A stretch of DNA of 64,000 nucleotides from Atherinomorus stipes (lineage: Eukaryota; Chordata; Actinopteri; Atheriniformes; Atherinidae). The stretch is from contig JALJCO010008708.1 of NCBI GenBank assembly GCA_023101725.1, positions 334,023-398,022 on the forward strand, in the 5' to 3' direction. The position numbers and the translations under genes are program-made. The notes under the pieces are model-generated. The model did no database searches and had not been told where the DNA came from. It worked only from the letters and a program-made list of their open reading frames with translations. Below, one piece after another: positions 34,849 to 46,183 of the stretch; position 1 is the first letter of the stretch, and the number at the start of each line of letters is the position of its first letter.

Positions 34849-36287
34849 GTCCAAAGAGCCATTTTTGGCTCAGTTCAACTAGATAAAAGTCGCCCAGAGC
34901 TGCAAATATTTCTTGGCCTTTTAAAAAAAGCCAACTTATAATGTTTGATAAATACTTATTTTTATCAAATTTATTGCCATTTTTAAATAACCACAGTTTT
35001 ATTTCGACTTTTACGTTTTGGAAAACAAAACTACGGAAGAGGATTAGGGCCACTGAAGAAAAAAAAATGCTGCGATTAAAGTCGGAATTCTAACTTTTTT
35101 CCTAGAACATCAAAAAGAAAAACGATTGAAAAAAAATTCGGGAGATTTTTAAAATTTTTTATTTCTGAATAAGTCTGAATTCTAACATTTTTCAGAAATT
35201 GAAAAAAAAAATCCCCCTATTTTTTTTTTAAATGTTCTGGAAAAAAGAGAGAAATCTGAGATTAAAGTCAGAATGCTGACTTTATTCCCAGAATATTTAA
35301 ACAAAAAAGAAAAAAAAATGTGGAGATTGTTTTTTCTAATTTCTGAAAATTTTTTAATGGTTTTCCAAAATAAATAAATAAATAAATCAATAAATAAAAT
35401 AAAATAAAATAAAATCCCACCAATTTTTAAAAAAATGTTTTGGGAAAAAAAGTACAAAATCTGAGATTAAAGTCAGACCTTTTTTCCTAAAACATTTGGA
35501 AAAAATATAGAAAAAAAATTCAGGAGATTTAAAAAAAATTATTTCTGAGAAAGTCTGAATTCTAATGTTTTTCAGAAACTGAAAAAAATCCCCCTATTTT
35601 TTGTAAATGTTCTAGAAAAAAGTCAGAAATCTGTGAATAAAGTCAGAATTCTGACTTTATTCACAGAATAGTTAAACAAAACAGAAAAAAAAATTGTGGG
35701 GATTTTTTTTTCTTTCGAATTTCCAAAAAGTCTGAATTCTGGTGTTTTTCAAAAATAAAAAAAAAAGAAAAGAAAAATGAATTTTAATATTTTCCAAAAT
35801 ACATAAATAAATCAATAAATGAAATAAAATAAAATCCCACCAGTTTTTATAAAACGCTCTGGAAAAGAAAGTCTGAGATTAAAGTCAGATTTCTGACTTT
35901 TTTCACAGAATTTATTTTTCTCCAGTGGCCGTATCCTTTTCTGTACAAAACCAAACATACAATAAAACCTTTGCAACGAAAAAAGGGATAGTTCTATTTT
36001 CCTTCATGCGATTTTGCTCTTTTGAGACCGTGTGTTGCAGAAAAAGACCAGAATTTCCCAGCTAATGAGAATAGAAACAGATGGAGAAAAAAACAAATCA
36101 CTGCTACTTTTACGTGTAAAAATTAAGTGCAATTATTCTAATGAAAAACTGCTAAAATCTACATTTGTTATCATCTGTATTTTTAAATATTACTCAGTTC
36201 TTTGTCATTTCTAGTCAATCTCATTGAGAACCATTGTGGAAGCTCCAAAGAGCCACTTGTGGCCCTGGAGCAGGTTGCAGACCCCTG
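34849..36287. mobile_element. hAT-type element, second copy (left end lost)
   Basis: Runs from TCCAAAGAGCC through GCTGCAAATATTTCTTGGCC to the right end GGTTGCAGACCCCTG at 36287, parallel to 24451-25650. The middle is filled with the EcoRI-palindrome element (from about 35032), with many GAATTCTGAC-type words. The left TIR is not present. A G run lies at 34800-34817. It sits just upstream of sting1 exon 1, so it may occupy the gene's 5' untranslated intron or promoter. Confidence 0.75.
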
Positions 36288-36289
36288 GT

Positions 36290-36720
36290 CTATAAAAACG
36301 GTCTCGCTGAAGTTAGGAGGCTGCAGGCATGTCCTCTCTGCAGATGCAACCTGTTGCTCTGTGATATAACAGCCTTTTCTCTTTCTTTCTGTACGTGCAG
36401 GTGGTGTAACATCACCAACCTCATCTCTTTAAAAATAGCTAACAGGAACTAAGTGGTGGAGTTGTGCCAACATGGATGGAAATACAGTCAAAGGTTTGTT
36501 CAATTCTAACAAGCCTGAGAGTTGATTTTTAAAACCTTTATCCTTATAGACAGTTTGAACTCTCAATGACAAACTCCAGGTTCAGTCGCGCTGAAGTCCG
36601 GGTTCTGGGAAGGATTCGTTCAGTCGCTGATTTTCAGCCCAGTTCTTCCATCATGTGGCAAACTGAACCTCAACCTTTTCTGACACTTTTCTGCATGTAT
36701 TTTTAAATTGTAAACTAGTA
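36290..36720. other. Intergenic, nothing recognised
   Basis: No supported frame or element; a candidate place for sting1 5' untranslated exons, but I see no decisive promoter signal. Confidence 0.35.
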
Positions 36721-36726
36721 CGGGGC

Positions 36727-36990
36727 AGCGGCTCTCAACCTTTTTCATGATGGGTCCAAGTTTTCAGTCCAAACTGGTCCAGGTTCATATTTAATAATAA
36801 TCATTTTAGGTTTATCTTTTTAATAACTAAAGCAAATCCAGCTGCCTTTAACAGACTGAACCTGTAAAATGTGGCTGATAAACATGAATAACATCATATA
36901 AAATATATTCTGAGATGGTCACAAACACATTTATATCACACGTATAATTCATGGAATAAAATCAGACTCCTACAAGAACAAATAAGAGTT
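36727..36990. mobile_element. hAT (Charlie-like) left-end fragment
   Basis: CAGCGGCTCTCAACCTTTTT is the classic end of Charlie-like hATs. Sequence 36803-36990 is nearly identical to 50435-50610, which belongs to a copy keeping the other end. Confidence 0.75.
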
Positions 36991-37065
36991 TTGTCTCAGC
37001 AACAGGCTGCTATGAGTCAAAAGATACAATTTAAAATGGGTATTTGATCATGTGTTTGTTATAGC

Positions 37066-37168
37066 AGTGTACTTGGTAAATAGGAGTACACTTGGGGGAT
37101 GTACTTTAGTATACTTGAGTACACTCAATGACATGCACTTAAGGAATACTTGTTTTTGGTAAGGGAAT
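37066..37168. mobile_element. Dispersed element resembling the edge of the 17-22 kb satellite
   Basis: The complement reads CCCTTACCAAAAACAAGTAT, then CCTTAAGTGCATGTCATTGA, then AAGTATACTAAAGTACAT. This matches 17333-17390 (CCCTTACCAAAAAAAAGTAA, GTACATGTCATTAAG) and continues with the satellite's own AAGTATACT words. Confidence 0.7.
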
Positions 37169-37174
37169 TCCTGC

Positions 37175-38706
37175 TTTCGGTGTGAATGGCAGGAGTTGGT
37201 CAGAGTTTTTACAGACCTGCAGCTCTCACAGAGGTCTGACTGTTTCCTTTCTTTTATGAACACATGATGTGTTGATACTGTCGGGATGGAAGGAACATTT
37301 CACCCAGTAAAAACGTGTTTTTGAGCAGGATCAACTCCGGTTTTAAAGGAGCCCTATCATAAAAAATGTACTTTTAAGAGCTTTTCAGCATGTTACTGTT
37401 ATTTTCTCATCAAAAACTTCATTTAAGTCGTTTTTTTCTTCAGTTGTGCATATTTGAGTGATATATATGAATATTCAGGCCAAGCTGCAGCTTCCTAAAG
37501 GCAGGGTGGATGATGTTTTCCAGGAGCATTTTTTACTATATTGCCTCCTCCACTCCCCGATTGCAGCCAATTAATTAAAAGGACTTGAGGCAAGATTAAG
37601 AAATGAAACTGGCGCTTCAGGTAACTGCAGCCACGAGCCAAGCCGTCACGGAGCACAAACTGAAGCTATGATGTTGTTTATACGCTTTTTCTCCGTAGTT
37701 CCACGTTTTAGTGTCTTTCAGTTGGTCTGGATCGTTTGCTGACGGCAGAAGAATCCATAACTATCGCTTACAGTGTTTGAATTTACCGCGACCGCCTTCT
37801 TCCTGGATCAAAACTGCGGATGTAGCGTCATTTGACGTCACGTCCGCACGGCAGCGCGGGAAATTCAGACACCGAATGGGCTTTATGCAGTGGCGTCGTC
37901 AGCCGATGTTTTGAGTCTAGCCCGGGTATGAATTTACTGTTTAACCACCTTTTCCTGAAAAAAAATCTGATGAAAGTCCAAATGACCCAGCTTTCTACCA
38001 GCACTTGAACACACCATGAATGTGCCGAAGGTCCAGCTTAGCTTACGCTGGTGTGGTGTGTGAGTGAGCATGTGTGAAGTCTGAGGTCCGATTAGCCCCC
38101 CCATCTGATGTCAGACGAAGCTAAAGTAAGTTTGTCGGCTCCATGTGAGCATGTGCAGGAGAGCAGCATCACATTAAAGTATCAGCATGATGAGTGAAGA
38201 TGGAGAGAAAATATGAGAGAAAGCAGCAGTTACATCATCAGCTTTTCAGCAGGAAAGTAAAAGGTAGAATCACAGTGGTGACGCTTTTTTATCCTTAAAA
38301 ACAATATGAAAAAGTCAACATGAACCCCCCAACATAAAAAACAAGGCTGAAGTTAGCAGCAACTCCTTTCCCAGCTTTTGTTTCGATTTTGGCTTAAAGG
38401 GCAATTTCACTCAAATAATTTTCTACTGACAACATTTAACGAGGTCCTGTGTAAAAACTACAACACGTAGACTTTTCAAACCTAAACTCAGATGTTCTTT
38501 AGGGACTGCAGGTTATTTAAAGCACTGTTTCTGATTTTTTAAACCTATTAATTAATAAATAAGGAGAATATGAGAACAAATGAGAAGAAAACGAACGAGT
38601 AAGAGAAAAGGAGAACAAGTGATGAGGAGAAGAGAACAAATTAGGAAGAAAAAGAAGCACAAATAATGAGATAAGAAGAGCAGGTGAGAAGAGAAAATGT
38701 GGTGAT
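37175..38706. other. Intergenic, possible old MITE remains
   Basis: AAAGGAGCCCTATCATAAAAAATG at 37346 resembles a MITE end; no convincing partner. Purine-rich GAGAAGAAAAC words at 38560-38710. No gene supported. Confidence 0.4.
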
Positions 38707-38714
38707 GAGGAGGG

Positions 38715-39614
38715 CAGTGTTGTAGTAACTAAGTAAAAATACTTTGTTACTTTACTTAAGTAGTATTTTTTCATATTTGTACTTTACTTTACTACTTCTT
38801 TTTCTAATTACTTTTACTTCACTACATTTTCCGAGAAAAATCAATACTTTTACTCCATTACATTTACCTGAGCATCTTAGTTACTCGTTACAAAATAACA
38901 AGGAACATAATAGCCAATGAGAATCTTTGTTTTGTTTAGTGGGACTAGCAGCAGCCTTGTGCAGCCGTCTCTGAAGCTAAACACACCTTTATCTGCATCA
39001 GCAGCAGGTGAACGGCTGTTCAGCATCGCTGGTCTGGTCATCAGCCCAAGAAGAACCAGACTGAGTTCTCGCCATTTTGAGAAACAACTTCTTTTGAGGT
39101 TGAACAAAATGTTTTTCATGGTTCAGTAACGACTGGATGGACAGTTCATGTGCTGTCGCACTGCAGTCGTGTTAAAGTTCAACCAATCGAGGTTTTGTTT
39201 GTTTGCATCTCCTCCGAGCTCTAAGAGTTTATTAGGGATGATTTTATATTGAATGTACGTGGGTATGAATGTTAGTAGGCATGCATGCAGGTCTGTAAGG
39301 ATGTTTTTCTGTGTACAGTATTTTTCTACATGGTTGGGTTTATGTAAGGAGGTGTTGAAACTCCTTTACACTTTGTAAATTAAGACAAACTAAATTAAAC
39401 AGAAATAAAGAAAATGTTAAACTCAAATTTCTGATTGCGTTTTATTAACAGTACTTTTTACTTTTGATACTTAAGTACAGTAAAAACTAGCTACTTTTTT
39501 ACTTTTACTCAAGTAATATTGTCGCAGGCGACTTTCACTTTTACTTGAGTCATTTTCCAGCAGGGTACTTTTACTTTTACTCAAGTATGGATTTTGGGTA
39601 CTTTTACAACACTG
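38715..39614 (+). mobile_element. hAT element with GAGGAGGG duplication and hATC remnant
   Basis: Ends CAGTGTTGTAGTAACTAAG and GTACTTTTACAACACTG. GAGGAGGG is directly repeated at 38707-38714 and 39615-39622, an exact 8 bp hAT duplication. At 900 bp it is a deletion derivative that keeps the end of the transposase gene. Confidence 0.92.
38917..39129 (+). pseudogene. hAT transposase C-terminal (hATC) fragment
   Basis: The 70-codon frame contains LNTPLSASAAGERLFSIAGL and RTRLSSRHFEKQLLLRLNK, the conserved hAT dimerisation motif (S/A-x-x-ERLFS-x-AG ... R-x-RL). The DDE catalytic regions are absent. The context inside hAT-type ends confirms it. Confidence 0.85.
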
Positions 39615-39639
39615 GAGGAGGGTCAGTGATGAGTCAAAG

Positions 39640-39893
39640 GGAAGACCAAAGGTGAATACTGTATGAACTGTTTATTGTTAAGTTGCCTAATAATTCTGTT
39701 TGCCTAATACAGCTGATATAGGGTGATGATGTCATTAGACCACACCCCTTCTCATTACAGAGATGCACATCACCTGATATGCTTAATTGGTAGTAGCTTT
39801 GGGCCGATACAGCTTGGAGTAAGACAACATGCATACAGAGGATGATGTGGTCAAAATACTCATTTGCCTAATAATTCTGCACTCCCTGTAAAG
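39640..39893 (-). mobile_element. Tc1-like element end fragment
   Basis: Read on the minus strand it begins CAGGGAGTGCAGAATTATT, AGGCAAATGAGTATTTTGAC, then GCATGTTGTCTTACTCCAAG and further to GGGTGTGGTCTAATGACATC. This is the 5' part of a Tc1-like element common in teleosts. No transposase is left. Confidence 0.7.
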
Positions 39894-40607
39894 AAAAATC
39901 AGCCAGCAGAGAAATATGTTGAATCTGACTAAAGTAATATTAATAATAATAAAATTATATGAAAATCATGACGTTGACTTTGAATTATGGTTTTCACAAA
40001 AATATCTAAAACAATCAAACAAAAAATAAAATAAATAAACAAGCATGATGGGGCTTCGAAGCTAAAATTTTGTATGGCAACGCTTTGAGGCAGTGGGGTG
40101 CACAGACGTTTGGGGGGGGCAGGTGCTCAGTGAAAATTAAGGGCACTTAGTGCAGCATGTGGAAATGCCGGTAGAGATGCTTCGATACCGATTCCGGTTG
40201 TGCTGTGGGTTTGCTTATACCACTATGTTATTTAAAAAAAATATATTCCACCTGCATGACTGTGACATGATTATTATTGTGGTAGATGTCTGGCTCAGGT
40301 TTCAATCAATTTAGCAAATTGAAGCCATTTATTTTTAAATGCAGTCTTGCTAGAGAGGAAATCCAGTATGAACTACAGCCACATCACCAACATGATCACT
40401 GGTTAGCTCCTGGTCTAACAGCTGATCCGTTCTTCTTTGCCCCTCTAAACCAGCAGCTGCAACACAGCTTCATCTGAGTATTCTGGGATTCATCTCCCTC
40501 ATCTTCCATGCTGGTAGATGTTCTACTGCAGAAAGCTCGTAGATGCTTCCCTGCTGTAGCTTCCTAGAATAGAATAATAGTTGTAATAATAGCCTATTTT
40601 TAAGATT

Positions 40608-41110
40608 TAATGAAGTAAAAAAAAAAACAAAAAAAAAAACAGATTTAATAAAGTAAAAAAAAAAAAAAAAGATTTAATAAAGTAAAAAAAGATTTAATAA
40701 AGTAAAGAAAAAAAACAGATTTAATAAAGTAAAAAAAACAGATTTACTAAAGTAAAAAAAAAGATTTAATAAAGTAAAAAAAACAGATTTAATAAAGTAA
40801 AAAAAAACTGATTTAATAAAGTAAAAAAAAAAAGATTTAATAAAGTAAAAAAAAACAGATTTAATAAAGTAAAAAAAACAGATTTACTAAAGTAAAAAAA
40901 AAGATTTAATAAAGTAAAAAAAACAGATTTAATAAAGTAAAAAAAAACTGATTTAATAAAGTAAAAAAAAAAAGATTTAATAAAGTAAAAAAAAAAACAG
41001 ATTTAATAAAGTAAAAAAAAACAGATTTACTAAAGTAAAAAAAAAGATTTAATAAAGTAAAAAAAACAGATTTAATAAAGTAAAAAAAAAAACTGATTTA
41101 ATAAAGGAAA
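40608..41110. repeat. ~21 bp minisatellite, about 20-24 copies
   Basis: The unit is (C)AGATTTAATAAAGT followed by 6-15 A, with variants CTGATTT and TTACTAAAGT. An A-run length pattern (…ACAGATTTACT…, …ACTGATTT…) recurs at about 120-130 bp, suggesting a higher-order unit of some six repeats. Confidence 0.95.
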
Positions 41111-41475
41111 AATGAAGATTTAATAATAGCCTATTAAGGTAAATACAAGATTACTGCAAGTCTTGTAACATAAATATCTTATAGTTGGTACTGTACATCA
41201 TCATATAATCAGCTAAAATAGCTTCATGCCTGATTTAGTAGCCAAACCACTTTGTGTTGTTAAAAGAAAATGTGGACAGTTTTTAAGATATTTCAATAAA
41301 ATTAGAGGAACAGTTCAGCTTCTGAGCTTTAAAAGGCCTCAACAGTTGACATGACTCTGACCTTCCATCTTCATCATCCTCCTCGCTGCTGGTGGTGGTT
41401 TCATCCAGAGCTGCTCTACCTGCTGTAGCTCCCTTTCTTTTATAAGCCTCTCCTTTCTAAGCACTATGCTGGAAT

Positions 41476-41869
41476 TAGGGATGTAACGATAACCGGTGAA
41501 ATGGTTAACCGTGATAAAATTCCCCACGATTAGTAATACCATTTCAAATTTTGATTATCGTTAAAACCGTGACTGATTACTGCACTTTGAAAAAAACTCC
41601 CAGTGATGCTGCTCATTGGCTGGAAAAGCAGTTGCAGTTTGCAATGTTTAATTTATGAAAATATGGTGGAAAGCAACAAAGGCGCCCACATGGACAGTTC
41701 TCTTGAAATTTTTCCCCCCTTTAAAAAGCACAAAGTAGACATTTGGACCCATTTTGGATGTTTTAAAGATGCTGGGGGGTATTTCCATAATACCGCGATA
41801 AAAATGATAACCACGATCATTTTGGTCACAATAACCGTGATATGAAATTTTCATATCGTTACATCCCTA
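41476..41869. mobile_element. hAT-type MITE with GCTGGAAT duplication
   Basis: Perfect inverted ends TAGGGATGTAACGATA / TATCGTTACATCCCTA. GCTGGAAT is directly repeated at 41468-41475 and 41870-41877. 394 bp, non-coding. Confidence 0.93.
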
Positions 41870-41981
41870 GCTGGAATTGGTAAATAAAGAGAGACCAACA
41901 GTATGAAAAGGACTGATTGCACACATGAAAAGACACCATGCTACTTTTCTGCATTTGTCATTTGGAAAATAAATTACTGTG

Positions 41982-42656
41982 TTAAAGGTTGAATATGTAA
42001 TACGGACAGAACAGCGACATCACGTGTGTCTAGGTTGTAGTTGCAACGGCAGAAAAACAACTCCAGCTGCTGGGATGCCAGGCTCACTGCCGATACGACA
42101 GTGACCAACAGTCTGCAGCATGTCCAACAAGTAACACAGAGGAGTTTATAACCGACAGCTAACGTTAGCCACGTTAGCAAACAAGCTAGCTTACCGATCC
42201 AGGAGGAAAGTCGCCATTTCGGTGTTTTACTCCGTGGAAAACGTTTATGTGGGTCCATTTAGTGAAGTCTTCACCTAAATTTACTCCAGGTTTTGCTCTT
42301 CTCAGGTCACTCCTCCTAAGAAACAGATAACAACATCTCCAGGGCTCTGAAGCAGCTGCTTCACTCGTCGTCTCTACGGTTTTCCCCTGTACGAGCCTGA
42401 CTATGACCGAAATATTGTGTCCACACAGAGATCGTATTTGGCAACCTGCAATGGCGGCGTGTATTGGCTTATAGACGTAAATAAAATGCCATTATCGAAC
42501 CCGTAAAAAATTATTTTATAATTATTTTTAGGATAAATATAATTTTTCTGGGAAATGTTGTACTTTCATTCTGTACACCCCCAAACAACTTGTGGAGGTA
42601 TTATTTTTTTTAAAAAATATACCTTTTAATAAAAATGTTCCATATTCAACCTTTAA
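41982..42656. mobile_element. MITE with TTAA ends
   Basis: TTAAAGGTTGAATATG at the left and CATATTCAACCTTTAA at the right form a perfect 16 bp inverted pair. TTAA at each extreme suits a piggyBac- or Kolobok-type target site. The interior is non-coding. Confidence 0.8.
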
Positions 42657-43549
42657 TTATGTAGCCTGATGAAAAAAAGAAAAAAAAAAAGGGAGGGCAG
42701 ACCTAGACAATCCCCTCCTGAATATTCAAAGCTTACAGACTGCTGGTAGACTGACCTGCTGCACCACTGACAAACTGCCGGTGGTCATAACGTCATATCT
42801 GTTATTGATTTTAGCTAGCGGCTAGCTTGCTAGCAGGCTAGCAGTCGGCTAATTGCTGCTTAGCTGTGCGTCTGTATGACAGCTGCTTCCCCACAGAGTC
42901 AAATTAATCATAAATGCAAGTTATAACTTGAAAACAAGGCAGATGAGGAGACAAACTCAACTCATTCATCTGTGTGTTACCTGTCTGGCGGGCATGGGGG
43001 GGGGGAGAGATGAGCTGCAGCTGCGCATGTCTGCTGCTTGTGTTCGCTCTGAGCAGGGAAAGGAGGGGCGGGTGGGGTGGGGGTGGAGCAAATCTGAGCT
43101 TTATAGATGATCTGTGAGCATGGGCCACTTACATTGTAAAATAATTTTAAAAAATAGATAAAAACTTTCAAAAGGGCACTTACTAGGTTCAGAGGGCAAA
43201 GGGCAGGTGCTGCAGCACCACCTGGTGTCTACCTGTGCACACTGCTTTGAGGCAATCACTGCAATCAGCTGTTTCTCTAATGTTCAAGTTTGCACCTGTG
43301 GACAGGTATGTTGGTCCATGTTCATGGGAAACGTGCCTTAATGTGTCTGGGATAGTTTGGTTTGTTTATTTTTTTAAATCATTCTTTTCAACCACAATTA
43401 AAAAACAAACATTAATTTCACTAAATTATAATTTTGTCTTTTTTTTTTTGTTCATTATTAGTTCCTTTAGTTTCTTGTTATTTGAATTATTATTGTGAAT
43501 TGAACCTTTTATTTAATTGGAGGGTAGGATTAATGAAAGCTCCTGGTTA

Positions 43550-44770
43550 ATTTGAACCTAAGAACTGGGCTGAAAATATATTCAGCGTCTTAAGAAAAGC
43601 TTTGAAAGGCTACTTAAAAAAATGAAAGAAAATTGTGGCTTCTTGTAAGATAAATACAGACATAAGAGTCTAAACTACATTTTTCTCTAAATCAGTAAGC
43701 ACAGATGTCACTGGAGTCTGAAAACTGGGGGAGTTTATCCTCAGTCTGGTGCGTTATTCAGCGTAGAATAAAAGGAGCGCAGTTACTCAAAGAAAAGTGA
43801 CGATATAATGTGTGAAAATCCATAAACAGGTGACTTTTTGGTGCAGATACTTTGTCATCCAGGTCATAATGATCCTGAAAACGTAACATAACTCAGCTCC
43901 TTTCTTTATTCTTTAATATGTTTCAGCTCTGAGCTGAAGAAGCGTTTCAGATAAGAGGTAAAACATCTTCAAGAACTATATATTTCAAAGTATAATGCAG
44001 GGTTAAGGAGCTAAATCAGAAATGGTAAACCACGCTGAGCCAGTTTAACTGCATAGATGATGCAAGCTCCTGCGTGTAACGGCCTCACATCTGTTTTTAA
44101 TGGTCTCTTTCGGTTTGTGAGGGAGAAATACCGGCCGGTCTAAGTCAGGAAATGCATCTATGAGGAGAAATAAGAGCATGCAAGGACTCACCGTGATGTT
44201 TTCTCTGACACAAAGATGTACTTTATGTACTTACTTATACTACCTCTCCTCTCCTGTCTCCACCCCCCTGACATAACACTTTCTGTTTCAATTTCCGTTT
44301 ACATGCTGTTTGTCTGTGTTTCTGGGTGGCACCACCCAGCCAAGGTAAAAGGGAGGGGGGGCAGTGATTGAACAGGAAATACAGTATAACGGACTGAGTT
44401 AAGTGAAACATTATCACATAACTAATGAAGCTTTAACTGAAAACTAGCTGTAGGAACAACAACCATCTTCCAGATTTCATTTGGATGTTTTCATTTGCAG
44501 ATTTGATGTAAAACATGACTAAACATTAGTGTAGCGTGGCTTTTCCCATTTTCATGAGTCATTTTCATGTTTCTCCCCTTTCCTGTGGGTGGGTGTTTTA
44601 CCGGTGTGGTGCTTTGCTTTGCTTCCTGGTTGCAACATCTCACCTGCTCCTCGTAAACCACAGAGGTTTATTTATTTCAGCCCCCGACAGCTGTCACGTC
44701 AGAAAGAGGACAATGACTCAGGCAGGCGAGTTCGAGAATTTTATAAGCTGTTTTATTATAAAAGTATATT
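43550..44770. other. Intergenic, nothing recognised
   Basis: Repeated inspection gives no conserved frame or element end. Frames at 44536-44831 lack domain features. Confidence 0.4.
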
Positions 44771-44772
44771 TA

Positions 44773-45490
44773 CAGTCATCCTCAAAACTATTCATACCAG
44801 GTTAAAGAAAAGACTAAATTTAAAACAGTAATTCATATAACAAGAAACTGAAGAGACGAAGGAGGCGCTAAACGTAGCCGGACTTATGTTAGAAAAAATA
44901 TAGTTTTTTCTTTTCTCTTTTTTTATATCTTTTTATTTTACATTTTTCTTATATTTTGTTTACCTGTTAATCTATATGTTTATTTTTCTATTTAATTATA
45001 TTGTACTCAAGATTTGAAATATTTAGTATACTTTATTACAAACGGATCTGTGGGAGGGTGTGGGTTGGGGTTAAAGAGGCAAAAGATATGTAGGCGTTTT
45101 GCAGAATAGATATTATTTCTGTTAAATTAAAATTGCTAGTTTATTTTCTTTCCTCTATTTTTCATATCATATTATCTATTTATTTTACCTTAGTTATTGC
45201 CCTATATGTATATATATATGTATGTGTGCGTAGGCATATGTAGGATTATGTGTATGTATATGTAGGTAGATATGTGTGTATGTGGGAGTATATATATTTG
45301 ATTTTCATTTATTTTTACCTTTCTTTGAGAAATGTTTGAGTATATATGAGAGAAGGTATGATGAGTAGTTGTATATCTCTGTAAATGCAGCTTTCTAAAT
45401 GTACACCTGCATCTTTTGTGGAATAAAAAAAAAAAAAAAAAACAAGAAACTGAAGAGACTGATAATAAATAAAAAAAATTATAATTAAAG
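44773..45490. mobile_element. Family A MITE fragment split by a retro-insertion
   Basis: TA then CAGTCATCCTCAAAACTATT (44773) and, after the insertion, 'tgataataaataaaaaaaattataatt' (45460-45487) match the family A end and subterminal part. Confidence 0.75.
44858..45440 (+). mobile_element. 5'-truncated LINE-type insertion with 19 bp duplication
   Basis: AACAAGAAACTGAAGAGAC occurs at 44839-44857 and again at 45441-45459. The inserted 583 bp ends in AATA plus a run of 17 or more A, just before the second copy. A poly-A tail and a long direct repeat are the marks of target-primed reverse transcription. No coding region is kept; the style (ACACCTGCATCTTTTGTGGAATAAA) fits an L1-like 3' end. Confidence 0.85.
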
Positions 45491-45499
45491 GGATATTGT

Positions 45500-45960
45500 G
45501 TTAGTTCTCCTGTTATCTATTCACAAAAATTATTTGGTTCAAAAGTGTTTTTCCATTAATCAGTAATCATTCTGATAAACAAACTGAAGTGCTCCTGTAA
45601 GCTCTGAATTTGCTGTTCGTATCATTCATATCTTCATGGAACGGGTCGGCTCGGTGGGGGCTGCCATGTCCTGTCGCCATGTTTTTACGTTCAGTAGAAG
45701 CGTGACAGCAGGAAACCACGGAAACTCACCGGAGACCCGGGGTTGTCGGCTCAGTTCGAGGTAACGTTTGTGAAAAGTCACTGCGGTGCAGTGAGGAGGA
45801 ACCAGCGTTACACTGATGCTGCGTTCACGTGCAGTCGGCGGCCGTCAGGAACAAACCAGATGTCATTTTAATCACAGAAGCCGAGAGAACGACGGTAAAA
45901 CGTGAGTCAGGGAAAACAATACGACATCGCCATGACAACATATCAGTCGTGGACTGTCGT
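45500..45960. other. Intergenic, nothing recognised
   Basis: No supported frame. The boundary with the LINE that follows is not sharp. Confidence 0.4.
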
Positions 45961-46183
45961 CCATTGTAGCAAACAGCTCACATAATCCCAGAGTCCTATT
46001 CAGTACCATCAACTCTGTCATTAATCCCGATGTTGGTCCATCAAACACTTTTCCTGCGACTGCTGATGAATTTGCTGCTTTTTTCGTTGAGAAAGTGCCG
46101 TCTGTTAGGAAAAGCATTGCTAGCTCCTCTGTGACTGATGTCCACACTGCTCCTGCACAGGTTTTCCAGCATTTTGAGACCAT

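Larger units (their letters stand above)
40091..43244. mobile_element. hAT element, 3154 bp, with CTTTGAGG duplication
   Basis: Ends CAGTGGGGTGCAC and GTGCACACTG, with GGCAGGTGCT/AGCACCTGCC subterminal blocks. CTTTGAGG is directly repeated at 40083-40090 and 43245-43252. The interior holds a tandem array (40608-41110), a hAT MITE (41476-41869) and a TTAA-type MITE (41982-42656). I find no transposase motif, so it is non-autonomous. Confidence 0.9.
39894..43530. mobile_element. Family A MITE split by a 3.15 kb hAT insertion
   Basis: The left part (39894-40090: AAAAATCAGCCAGCAG..., 'catgacgttgactttgaattatgg') and right part (43245-43530: 'ggcaatcactgcaatcagctg', 'acaggtatgttggtccatgt') are the two halves of the 1659-2191 element. 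The insertion at 40091-43244 separates them. Confidence 0.85.
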
